DNA from: Isochrysis galbana
Lineage: Eukaryota > Haptophyta > Isochrysidales > Isochrysidaceae
Assembly (NCBI GenBank): GCA_018136815.1
Contig: CM030934.1
Span: 900,979 to 964,978 of the forward strand
Direction: 5' to 3'
Length of the DNA: 64,000 nucleotides
The notes under the pieces were generated by a model. It saw nothing but the letters and a program-made list of their open reading frames with translations. It was not told the origin of the DNA and searched no databases. Both the position numbers and the translations under genes were made by a program. Below, piece by piece: positions 54,701 to 63,988 of this stretch; positions within the stretch are counted from its first letter, which is position 1; each line of letters begins with the position of its first letter.

Positions 54701-56012
54701 TCACAAAGTAGTCCTCGCAATACGCAAGGTCGCGGACCGTCGGCATGTGCAACTCGAGCGCCTCATCGAGCAATGAGATGGCAGACGCAGACGAGCCGCG
54801 CTGGCTAGAGATCAAGGCGCTGCACAGCGCCATCTCCGGTGTTCGAGTAAGCGCAGTTGCAGACAAAAACTCGAGCTGTTGCTCGGCGTCGTCCAGCTCA
54901 TTCAGCAGAATCATGCATCTGGTCTGATGGACCACGACATCTTCTGAGGCTGCTTCAAGCATGCTTGCTTGCTTGAGCGATGCATTGGCAGCTTGAATAT
55001 CTCCTGCAAGCATGTGCTGATAGCCAAGCTCAGCAGCAAAGCTGCCCGTCGAATTTGCGAGCTTACATGCACGCTCCATCAGCTTGAGAGTGTGCTGCAA
55101 CACCTCCGGGTTCCGCCCAGAAAGCCGGGAGAAATTCCTAGCAATGCGATAGTAGAGCGGGGCATTCTGAGGTTCACTCCGATTCAGCACATCGATCAGC
55201 TCCGAGATCCGACTACTTGCTACTGCGTAGCGAGCCTCCTGCGAGAGCAGATGCAGCACGTGGATTTGGACCACGTCAATGTTCTGTGGCTCCTGCGATA
55301 GGACTCGGTCGGCGGTCTCGATCGCTTGATCCCAATCCCCCATCGCAATATGTACGTGGGACTTATTGATCAGAGCCGGCCAATACCAAGAGTTGGTCAC
55401 TATGGCCTGACTGAGGTGATCAAGTGCTTCTCGATATTGCCCCTTGAGTTGGTGCATCCGAGCACGCCCCATGAGTGCCTCTAGATCCTTTTTAGACGAG
55501 GAAGCCTCCAGCGCCTTGCTGAAGCTCCGTTCGGCCGAGATGAAGTTGTCGTCATTGAGACCGGTCCCAAACTCGTCTCCGGCCTCCACGTCGGCAAGTT
55601 CCAGCCAGCCAAGCAAAGCAAGGCTGGGCACCGAGTGGGACTGCAGCTCTAGCAAGCGTAAAACCTGATCCTTAGCCTGAGATACGTCTCCTAGATGCCA
55701 AAGGAGTTGCGCTGCCAAGAGGCGCGCGCGATCGGGAGCATTCCCATCCTGTAGGTCTATCTCTTGCTCGAGGCGCATGACCTCCTCGTTGTCGACAACC
55801 TTGCTTGCTTTGTGTGCGTGAAGCAAGGCAATGTTTACGGGCAGCGCAAGTTGCATATCACCCCGCGAGGCGATCCCCTCGAGATCACGAATTGCCTCGT
55901 GGATTGAGCCTTCTTTAAACATGCCAAAGGCTCGCCAGAAGACAAGGGTTTGGTCTGTGCTCCGCCGCTTCAGCCCATCGTTGCACACGCTCTGCAAGTG
56001 GCGGAAGTAGCC
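51758..56012 (-). CDS. IFT139 / TTC21-type TPR protein of the IFT-A complex (5' end in gap)
   Basis: Exons read leftward are 56012-54633, 54523-52243 and 51996-51758. The second intron (51997-52242) also stays open but interrupts a conserved block: WEFLG joins VVKEKEMSYKDAASHYEKAW after splicing. About 1,250 residues of TPR helices are visible. The C-terminus GYKLSFNYLKAKKYVEAIDV, then YPDYPKIRSDVLEKAR, and the N-terminal region (FWRAFGMFKEGSIHEAIRDL, then VNIALLHAHK) are typical of TTC21A/B. In the IFT-A complex this protein acts in retrograde intraflagellar transport and ciliary import, so the organism should build cilia (flagella, possibly a haptonema). The start codon and first residues lie in the N gap at 56013-56112. 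Confidence 0.9.
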
Positions 56013-56112
56013 NNNNNNNNNNNNNNNNNNNNNNNNNNNNNNNNNNNNNNNNNNNNNNNNNNNNNNNNNNNNNNNNNNNNNNNNNNNNNNNNNNNNNNNN
56101 NNNNNNNNNNNN
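56013..56112. other. Assembly gap (100 N)
   Basis: A second run of exactly 100 N. It hides the first exon and promoter of the IFT139 gene. The divergent kinase gene starts about 150 bases beyond it. Confidence 0.99.
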
Positions 56113-56259
56113 GGAGGAGGAAGACACACTAGGAAGAGAGAGACACGGAGAGATTCTACTGTGCTTTTGAGCTAGGAGCGAGAGAGACAGAAAGAGAGAG
56201 GAGAGGAGAGCAGTCGAGAGAGAGCTCGAGGGGAGACCTCCACAGCGGCCGTGCATAGC

Positions 56260-56988
56260 ATGGGCCTCGTCGTCGGCCTGCTCTTGCTCCTGCTCTCAGC
56301 GACGGGCGTGCCCGCAGTGCGGCTGGGCCGGGCGGCTCGCCATCACCCACCATCACGTACCTCGCGCGCACAGCTCCTCGCCACCGCCACCGGCGTGCAG
56401 AGGGAGGGAGCAGCGGCGCTCTCTCCAGCGCCGCCTGTCTACTTTATCATGGGGGGGCCAGGCTCAGGCAAGGGGACGCAGTGCGCGCGGCTGATCGAGC
56501 GCTTCGATGCGACGCACCTCTCCGCCGGTGACCTCCTCCGCGCGGAAGTCGCATCAGGCTCCGACGCTGGAGAAGCCATCGCCAAGGTGATCGCAGAGGG
56601 AAAGATTGTTGCGTCCTCCACGACCGTCAAACTGCTCCACGCCGCCATGGCAAAGGGCAAGGGGCCCTTCTTGATTGACGGCTTCCCGCGCTCACTTGAT
56701 AACCTCAAGGCCTTCGAGCGCGAGCTCCCGCCTTGCGTCTTCATGCTCTTCTTGGATGTATCAGAGGAGGTGATGCTCGAGCGGCTGCTTATCCGCGGCG
56801 AGTCGTCGGGTCGCTCTGATGACAACGAGCAAACAATCCGCAAGCGCTTCCGCACATACCTTGAGGAGTCGATGCCGGTCGTGCACGAGCTCGAGCGCCG
56901 GGGGCTTGTGCGCCGCATCTCAGCCGAGGCCTCGCCTGACGAAGTGTTCGAGCAGGTCTGCGCCGCCTTTGCTGACCAAGACCTCTAG
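56260..56988 (+). CDS. UMP/CMP-type nucleoside monophosphate kinase with signal-peptide leader
   Basis: This is a 242-residue single-exon gene. The ATG at 56260 is chosen over an upstream GTG because it begins MGLVVGLLLLLLSATGVPAV, a signal peptide, followed by a basic Ser/Thr/Ala-rich stretch like a transit peptide. The P-loop is GGPGSGKGTQCARL. NMP-binding residues are in LSAGDLLRAEVASGS and FLIDGFPRSLDN. A short lid of the UMP/CMP (AK1-like) type is marked by RGESSGRSDDNEQTI, in place of the long adenylate kinase lid. The enzyme moves phosphate from ATP to CMP or UMP, or possibly AMP. The bipartite leader suggests a plastid form in an alga with a secondary plastid. Substrate choice cannot be fixed by eye. 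Confidence 0.85.
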   Translation: MGLVVGLLLLLLSATGVPAVRLGRAARHHPPSRTSRAQLLATATGVQREGAAALSPAPPVYFIMGGPGSGKGTQCARLIERFDATHLSAGDLLRAEVASGSDAGEAIAKVIAEGKIVASSTTVKLLHAAMAKGKGPFLIDGFPRSLDNLKAFERELPPCVFMLFLDVSEEVMLERLLIRGESSGRSDDNEQTIRKRFRTYLEESMPVVHELERRGLVRRISAEASPDEVFEQVCAAFADQDL

Positions 56989-57593
56989 GGATACAACGTT
57001 GGATATTGGAGCGTGCGCACGTCACTGACCAGTGAGCTCGGCGCGCGCCTTGGACCCGCAAAGGTTCACGCCCAGCCTTCTTTAGACGAGTCACTGGCTC
57101 ACAGTACCTGGGGCCTGCGCCTGAAGCGGCGCTCTGCCCCGCACTGCTCATGCGGTGCGCCTATTTTGACATGTTTTAAGGGGGCGGGTTTGCAAGCTCA
57201 AGTGGACTGGTAATCGTCCAGCCATGAGGTGCACGGCAGGCAAGCTCAAGCGGGACCAACATAGGGAAGACGCGCTACTGCTGGCGCTATCCCGCGTTGA
57301 GGTGTGCAAATCGATTCACTATCGAGCTGCATGCTTACCAATGTTGTGGCGAGCAGTATCTTGACTGAAAAGATCCACACAGCGTGAGGGAGCCATGTCG
57401 CGGCGCTTCGATATCAAGCCCTGCTTTCCATGTGCAACTCGGTGCGAGCCGCTTATGCACGGCACGGCATGCACACCCCCTGTTCCCTCCCATCCACGCC
57501 CGTCCCGCCCCTAGACTAGAGTCTTGCTTTGGATTCCAACCGCCTAATCTCGGCTTGCACTTCTTCGTGCTCACAACCAGCCCTCCACTAAGG
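56989..57593. other. Intergenic, no gene seen
   Basis: Mixed sequence between the kinase stop codon and the inverted-repeat element. Nothing was recognised. Confidence 0.5.
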
Positions 57594-58476
57594 TCACGTT
57601 CCGTCGAATATGGGACAGACTTGGTTGAGCCATCAAATGTTTTGTCCATGGATAATTCATAATAATTCAATTTTTACAATTAAATATCATAGTTATTATG
57701 AATAGTTCGGTCAAACAGTATTTTAAATGGCAATGGTGTAACAAAAACATCTGAAGATTCAGGATTCAGGCTACTACCGCTAGCTATAAAGGACCATGCA
57801 CTCACGGCGGTACTGACTCACGCCATCGCCTATACCCCAGAACACTCACACCCTTTAACACTACCCCCTTCATTCCTTTATCTTTGGAAAGTCTTTGGCA
57901 AAGATCTTTGTGGTAGGGGGTGGGGGTCCACTACGGGCCGATGCACATCGCGCCGTGCCCATGCATCATGCACGGCGTGCACAATGTGATTGCAAGTCAT
58001 CACACGTGCTGCGTAAAGAAACATCTCTTATATTGCACGTTTACGTAGTTGTGGGCCTTAGAGGGTACGCAGAGAGAGGGAAAAAGTTGGCATGCGCACG
58101 CACGGCGTCTCCGCGGGGGGACCGATGCACATCGCGCCGTGCCCATGCACGACGTGCACAAACAATGTGATTGCAAGTCATCACAGGTGCTCCGTAAGAA
58201 ATATCTCTTAAACCGCATGTTTATGTAGTTGTCGGCCTTAGAGGAAATAACGCAGAGGAAAAGCGTTGGCAAGAGGAAAAGCGTTGGCATGCGCACGCAC
58301 GGCGTCCCCGCGGGGGAACATGCACCGCGGGTAAAAGCAGAGAAAAAAGTTGTAATGCGTTATGCCCACGCACGGCTAGTCTTCATTTAATTTTAAAATA
58401 CTGCTGTATACATAACTATGGACATTTGATCGCTCAATTCGACTGATTGATGCCCCACAATTGACGGAACGACACC
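57594..58476. mobile_element. Probable inverted-repeat element with GTTCCGTC ends (about 880 bp)
   Basis: The left end TCACGTTCCGTCGAATATGG, then GACA and ATCAAATG-TGTCCATGG, faces a reversed right end of the same type (TGTCGTTCCGTCAATTGTGG on the minus strand, 58420-58476). Sequence just inside each end is AT-rich. The middle holds a 184-bp tandem repeat. No ORF of note is present, so if this is a transposon it is non-autonomous. The end motif occurs alone at several other loci. An alternative is two solo repeats that landed in opposite orientation. Confidence 0.6.
57941..58315. repeat. Tandem repeat, period about 184 bp, two units
   Basis: The units begin ATGCACATCGCGCCGTGCCC at 57941 and 58125. 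They share GTGATTGCAAGTCATCACA, TACGTAGTTG or TATGTAGTTG, GGCCTTAGAGG and CATGCGCACGCACGGCGT. Parts recur inverted at 3001-3045 and near 63735-63765. Confidence 0.85.
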
Positions 58477-59751
58477 TCAATACGTATTGCAGATGAGGTG
58501 CCAGCGTGCCAGCCCCCCAAAAGACTGGGCTTTTTTTTGATGGCCCCGGGCCGGCAGTGTAGGGGTCAGGCCCGGAGGCGCCTTCCCTAATGGATCGTCA
58601 AGCTGGTGGGATGTGGTGGGTGTGGCTGTGGAGGGTGAGGTGGGTCCAGTGGTCCAGCATGGCTGCCTCACTCAATGTGGTCTGTTCGTGCGCTGTTCGC
58701 GGTGGCTGACGCAGGGGTGTAGTGAGGCGGCTCCTCTGCCCACCTAGCGGGGCGTGTCGTCTGGGCGCGGTCGCTTCGGCGACAGCGGCGTGTCCATCAA
58801 CAGATCACAGATCGTCGATCTCAGCGAGGGCGGCGATAGCGAGGGAGGAAGGCGGCGCGCGCTCCGTGACCCTATCGTTTTAACGATAGTTGACCCTATC
58901 CCCTAGAAGCCTAGAAGTGTATGTACGGGAGGAGCCGCTTGATGGCGGGGGGGAAAGGGCCAGAGGGGAGTGGGGGTAGAAAGTTTGTTGTGTGAAAGTA
59001 GTGGGTCCACGGCCGCATGTGCGGTAAGAATATTATAGTAGTATGTATTTTTTGAATAGTCACAGCCTTCCACTCTAGCCCCATCTCAATTTCGCCAAGC
59101 CATCATCACATTGACACACATAAACCGCGATCAAGCCATGTGACGCGACGCCCCGGCCCCCGCCTGCCCCCCCCCTTCCCGTATTACATTTCGGGCCTAT
59201 CGCGGCTTCTTGCCCACTCCTGATGTCTGTTTGCTTCTCGGCCAGCACCATGCAAGGCAATGTCTTCTCGTCACGCCATTGTCGTTGCACGGCTAAAGTA
59301 CTTCAATATCACTTAAATCGGACAACATCTCACAATCCAGGAGGGGTATGCATGACAGCGATGGCAGAATACGTCTGATCAGAGGGCTCACGACGATGCT
59401 AACTGACCATGGGTCCAAGAAAAGAGTGCGGCAACCGGGCATGTTCGAAAGATGGCCTCCTAGCTCCAAGAGAGTCAAAAATATTGCATGATCCGCGCGC
59501 CATCCTCTCATGGTGTCGTCGAAGAATGCTGCGCCGCCGCAATTGCAGGCCCTTGAGATGTCTGCACACCTACACTTCCACTCGACCGTGCGTCCGGCCA
59601 TGGCGGAAGCGGCGAATCCGTGGCTCGGGCACTGCCGGCGCGCCGGCGTAGCGCCGGCACCTGCCATAGTGCAAAATATGCAATGTGAGAGGACCTATCA
59701 TGATGCTGTGTTGGGTAAGCTGGACAGCTCGTGGCGACTGCGTGCCATTCG
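58477..59751. other. Intergenic and unresolved 3' side of the GTPase gene
   Basis: Contains the reversed family E copy at 58847-58893. The minus frame at 59293-59667 might hold a last exon of the GTPase, but no splice pair or homology supports it. Confidence 0.4.
58847..58893 (-). repeat. Dispersed repeat family E, copy 4 (reversed)
   Basis: On the minus strand it reads ACTATCGTTAAAACGATAGG, then GTCACGGAGCGCGCGCCGCC. CTATCGTT and AACGATAG pair around two bases, giving the most perfect hairpin of the family. Confidence 0.75.
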
Positions 59752-59775
59752 TCAAAGCCTGATCTCCGTACTCAC

Positions 59776-61407
59776 CTGCTCGTCGATCACCGCATTCAAC
59801 TGAGCAATCTCGTCTGCGCTCAGTTTGGGCAGCGCTTGCAGCCCCAGCTGCTCAGCGGCGGCAGCGACGCGCGGCTTCACGGTGCGCCACAGCGCGAGTG
59901 TGTACTCATCCCTAGGCACATGCGCGTGCGACACTCTAAACGCCTCCTCGAGACCTTTCTCAGAGAGGAGATCATTTCTGAGGACGCTGAGCGCAACTGT
60001 ACCATGCGCCGCAGCGGCGGCCGCCAGCGCCGCCACGCCCCCCGCGATTGCGCCTCCCTCAGCGAATGTGGCCCAGTCGCTCAAAACCGCCGCGCATCCT
60101 GAGATGGGCGACAAAACAGCTAGCGCGGCAGCAGCGCCATATCTGTGGAGCCGTGCTGCGGCGTAGGCGGAGCGAAGGTATTCCATCATGAGGGCGTGCA
60201 TCCGCAGCACAGCCGTGGAGTCCTGCGTGGAGTGTAGGAGTGCTCAGGATGGGGAAGGCAGACGAGAATGTCTCGCGAATCGTGCAGCAGGTGCACGGGC
60301 GAGGAGTAGGCATCTCACATGCGTCCTCGTGATAAGGTTGTCAACGCGGCGCTCAGGTGCGCAGTGCACTTGGTCGATCAGCTCTTCTCGCGTGCCATCG
60401 AGCTCGGCCAGCGCCAAGGCGAGGGGCGATGACCGACTGCCATTGGTATGGGCCGGCGAGGGACTCAAGCCTCCCTGTCCGCCCGCTACCCCATGGGCTC
60501 GCTCGCCGCCAATCGCGTGCGGCGGCAGGAACATAGTGTAGATCCGAGGTAGGTCCTTACGCGGGATCACCTTGGACAGGTTCCAGCACAAAGCGCCGTA
60601 TGCGCGCGCAAAATCGTGTATGTGGCTGAAGGTATCGACCTTGTTGAGCACAATATGTGTCTTGTGCTCAAGCCCAGATAGTGAATGTGTCAGGCATCCG
60701 AGTGTCTCGCCAGTGGTGCCGGGCTTGTCCGGGTCGAAAAATAGGAGCACCACGTCAGCCTGCTCTGCAAGCCAGCGCGTGACACCGAGGAAGTCGTAGC
60801 CGCGCTCGCCGTACCGGACGGGTGGCTCGAGGGAATCCGCGTTGGTCTGCCGGCCAATCAGGTTGAGCTGGCCATCAGGCGAGTCGATCATACCGGGAGA
60901 GTCAACGAGCATGAGATCTTTGGTGTGAAGACCGTGGCGCAATTTCAGTTTGAAGTGTGAGAGGAAGCCCGGGCCGAAGGCGCGAAGCGGCGAGAAGCCC
61001 ATCGATGGGTCGCCCACAAAGGAGGCGCCGTCGCGGTCGGCATCGCGCTCGGCTGGTGCGATCACTGTGAAGCCGTCGTCGGTAGGCGCGACGCCGGTCT
61101 GCTGAACATTGCGGCCGAGAACATAGTTGATGAAGGACGACTTGCCGCTTGAATGGTTTCCGAGCAGCAGAACAAAAGGGAGCGGGACCGCCTCGGGGAA
61201 CTCGCGACGCTCGAGTGGGCCCAGCAGCCGGCTGTTTAGAGGCGTGAGCAGCTCGCCCTGCACGCGCTCGTTCCATGCCTTTACCTCGTGGGTGGCCTGG
61301 CGCCACGCACCGTCTGGCCGCACGCTGAGCACCCTCGCCGAGCCCACCAGGCAGCCAGGTAGCGCGGTGGAGAGCCGGCGGCCCGCCACGGCCGCTACGG
61401 CGGGCAT
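59776..61407 (-). CDS. EHD/sarcalumenin-like dynamin-superfamily GTPase with membrane hairpin
   Basis: Exons 61407-60319 and 60222-59776 join GT-AG in phase. A further 3' exon is expected after the donor at 59775 but was not found. The N-terminus MPAVAAVAGRRLSTALPG is basic and Ser/Ala-rich, like a mitochondrial presequence. The G domain has GNHSSGKSSFINYVLGR (G1), DDGFTVI, DSPGMIDSP (G3), DVVLLFFDPDKPGTTGETL and LNKVDTF (G4), followed by FARAYGALCWNLSKVIPRKD. This is the EHD/sarcalumenin arrangement, which remodels membranes on nucleotide binding. Exon 2 encodes two hydrophobic segments (YGAAAALAVLSPISGCAAVL, then GGAIAGGVAALAAAAAAHGT), not an EH domain. Location in mitochondria or another organelle is inferred only from the leader. 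Confidence 0.82.
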
Positions 61408-62372
61408 TGTGACGCCTCGCGCCGCGCGCGACGGAAACACTGCTCGGCGCTTTATCTAAAACTCTCGTGCCTCCATTCCCGTCGTGAAATGGGCAGAGAA
61501 GCCGTTAGAAAGTGTAGTCTTGTAGACCATCTTGTTGGCTAGCATCCCTAGCCACATACACCGGACGAGCCATGCGCCAACCGCGCACGCCCCCATCGCG
61601 AGGGAGGGGGTCCGTTGCCGATGAGGCACGGTCCCTCAGCACTAGCTAGGATTAATCTAGAACAACAAGAAAACTCTGACGCTCCCCCACTCCCACTCCC
61701 CCACTCCCCCATCGCCATAGCCATACATACAGTAGTAAGCAGTAAGCAGCAGTAGCAGTAAGCAGCACCATTAAGAAAACAGAGATTTTCGCCTTCTACA
61801 TTTTCTACATAAGCCGACTCCCACACCTTGATAGACGGTTTCTTATGTTGGGTTTCTTTTTCTTAGAAGCCGTGAGGTGTTTACTATTTAGTAGTACTAT
61901 ATACTACTACTATCTCCAGTATTGGGTGCTACGCACATTTGACCGGAGGGGCGTGGGCGCGTTTGCCTGCAACTAAAGTAGAACTAAATAAAACTATTGA
62001 CTATGGATTGACATCTGGCCGCACTTACCATACTACGAACTGTTACGGATGCCCCTCTGTCCTCTCCTACGTTTACTTTCTAATAAGGCATAAGGCATGG
62101 AACGCCCCCCCACGGGTACCATCTAGATGCAAGTAGATAGTCATTTTCAGCCATCTAGATACAGTAGATAGTGCTCCACAGCCATCTAGATCAGTGTTGG
62201 GGCATCAGCTTGTCAGCTTACATCAGTTGAGGGAGCGGATCACCGATATCAGCTTCAGCTTACATCAGCTTACAGACCTCTATCATCTATTATCAGCCCC
62301 AAGGCTCTAAAGCAAGACATTATCAGCTTATATTGGATATTGGCTTTCTCTTTCTCATTCACACCAACATAT
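61408..62372. other. Intergenic with a family F repeat
   Basis: Family F is at 61520-61672. A TCAGCTTACATCAGCTTACA-like imperfect reiteration is at about 62200-62280. No gene is seen. Confidence 0.5.
61520..61672 (+). repeat. Dispersed repeat family F, copy 1
   Basis: It matches 63825-63988: TTGTTGGCTAGCATCCCT, GCCACATACACCGGACGAGC, GCGCCAACCGCGCAC, GAGGCACGGTCCCTC and ACAACAAGAAAA, with small indels. Confidence 0.85.
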
Positions 62373-62663
62373 TCACTCAAGCTCGGACTCGGGATCCTCG
62401 GGAACCATGTCCAACTCCCACGGTAACACAGCAGACTTCCAATCTTCAAGACTAGAGTCCAACAACAAATTGGTATGGGACCTCACAAGCCTATCAACCG
62501 TTTTTTGGCCCAGACGATTGCGCTTCTTAGAGTGTATCCATCCCTCGACTGACCAAGAATGCTCGCACCCAGAGGCCGAGCAATGCATTGAGACCAGGCG
62601 CATGGCTGCCCAACAAAGGTGTTGCCACGGTTGCAAGTAGATCTTGGCCCCGCCTCCCGCCAA
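62373..62663 (-). pseudogene. hAT transposase C-terminal domain, second hAT family
   Basis: A minus-strand frame of 96 codons ends at a stop. It contains CWAAMRLVSMHCSASGCEHS, then WSVEGWIHSKKRNRLGQKTV and a closing LVRSHTNLLL. This is the hATC pattern of the plant-type group (S-x-x-CEr-x-WS, KRNRL, L-V-x-x-H-N-x-x-L) and is distinct from the SASCERVFSLL type at 44.9 kb. The rest of the transposase is not seen upstream, so it is a remnant or the last exon of a degraded element. Confidence 0.75.
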
Positions 62664-62827
62664 CCGCCAACAGACAGTGCTGTTCCCATGCGACTCCGCT
62701 CCTGGGGGCTCACGGATTATTTATGATAGTAACACGCGTAAATATCACGTATTGAGAGTTGAACTAACCAAGCTCGCACTGGATCTTTATTTTTCGCGCT
62801 TTCGCGCCTAGCGCTAGTGCCGCCGGC
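62664..62827. other. Short intergenic stretch
   Basis: No feature recognised. Confidence 0.4.
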
Positions 62828-63415
62828 CATGAATAAAAATTTTTTCTAACTGGGAAGATGCGCACCTGCACTGAGCCGCTGGCCGATGCCGCACGCCGAC
62901 GCAGGTGAAGATGTCCCTACAGGCCCTGCAGAGACCCCGGCAGAGCCCGGGGACGGGCGGGCGGGTCATCTGAGCGCCCCGGCTTGCATTAATGGTCATG
63001 TCTGGGGCCTAGGCTCCTTCAGACGGCGAAGGGGTAGCGTTGCGCACTCCCGGGGTTGCTACAGTGCTGCAGCGACAAACTGCGAGGATGCTGCTGAGGC
63101 CGTAGAGGTATGTGGCGTCGATGCCGCAGTTGGAGTGAAGGAATGTGCGTGCAGTGCAGGTGCCTGCTTATTTTTTTCGATACATGGGTGGTGTGCCCCA
63201 CCACTTGATTAATGTTGGCTCTCAACTTGCAATCCCACGGGAGACGGGAGCACGATCAACAGCCACCTTGGCGGGCTACTGGCCGCCCAGCGCGCCCCGT
63301 TCACCGTGTCTTCACCTGCACCTGCAGTTCCTGCACTCTCACCTTCACCTGCACCTTCACTGAAGAAAAAACTTCGGACCAGCACCTTCCCAGTTGGAAA
63401 AATTTTTTATTCATG
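62828..63415. mobile_element. MITE-like element, family C copy 2, with 33-bp terminal inverted repeats
   Basis: The left end CATGAATAAAAATTTTTTCT, then AACTGGGAAGATG, is mirrored at 63383-63415, whose reverse complement is CATGAATAAAAAATTTTTCC, then AACTGGGAAGGTG. The element is about 588 bp with no meaningful ORF. Its left half is nearly identical to 27484-27770. A clear target duplication was not found, so the exact ends are uncertain by a few bases. Confidence 0.8.
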
Positions 63416-63658
63416 CTTCATGCGCCATGCGCCATGCCTTTTTAATGATTTTCTTGTTGAAAGGGGGGTTTTGTTTTTGATCTCGTTGCTTGAGCAGCCA
63501 AAATATTCCGCAAAATATGCGAAATATTTTTTGGGCCATATTCGCCCAAATATCCCGCGAAATATGAAATATCCTGAATATTTCCGCCTGGGCCTAGGTG
63601 GCTCAGGCCCGTGGAGCGCGTGGGTAAGGGTAAGGTGTTGAAGAGGTCGCTCCATTGA

Positions 63659-63690
63659 AGTCGCGTTCCGTCGAAAGAGGACCAGGTGGT
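63659..63690 (+). repeat. GTTCCGTC motif, GAAGTCGC subtype
   Basis: GAAGTCGCGTTCCGTCGAAA followed by GAGGACCAGGT is nearly identical to 3064-3093. Confidence 0.75.
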
Positions 63691-63824
63691 AGTTTTGTTT
63701 TTGCTTAGAATGTTATGTTACCGTTAATATGGAATTGGAGACGGCGCGGGGACGCCGTGCGTGCGCATAGCAATAGCAACTTTTTCTCCACGGTGCACCC
63801 TGTTCGGGTACCACGTTAAGAATT

Positions 63825-63988
63825 GTAGACTTGTAGACCACCTTGTTGGCTAGCATCCCTTGCCACATACACCGGACGAGCCGTGCGCCAACCGCGCACA
63901 CCTACGCACACCCCCATCGCAGGGTAGGCCCTCCGTTGCCAATGAGGCACGGTCCCTCGGCACTAGGATTATACTGCCACAACAAGAA
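63825..63988 (+). repeat. Dispersed repeat family F, copy 2
   Basis: It is about 90% identical by eye to 61520-61672, with an extra CACACCTACG-type insertion in the middle. Confidence 0.85.

Noticed and set aside
57941..58315. CRISPR-like array
   Set aside because: There are only two long diverged units with no regular short spacers, in a eukaryotic genome. It is an ordinary tandem duplication.
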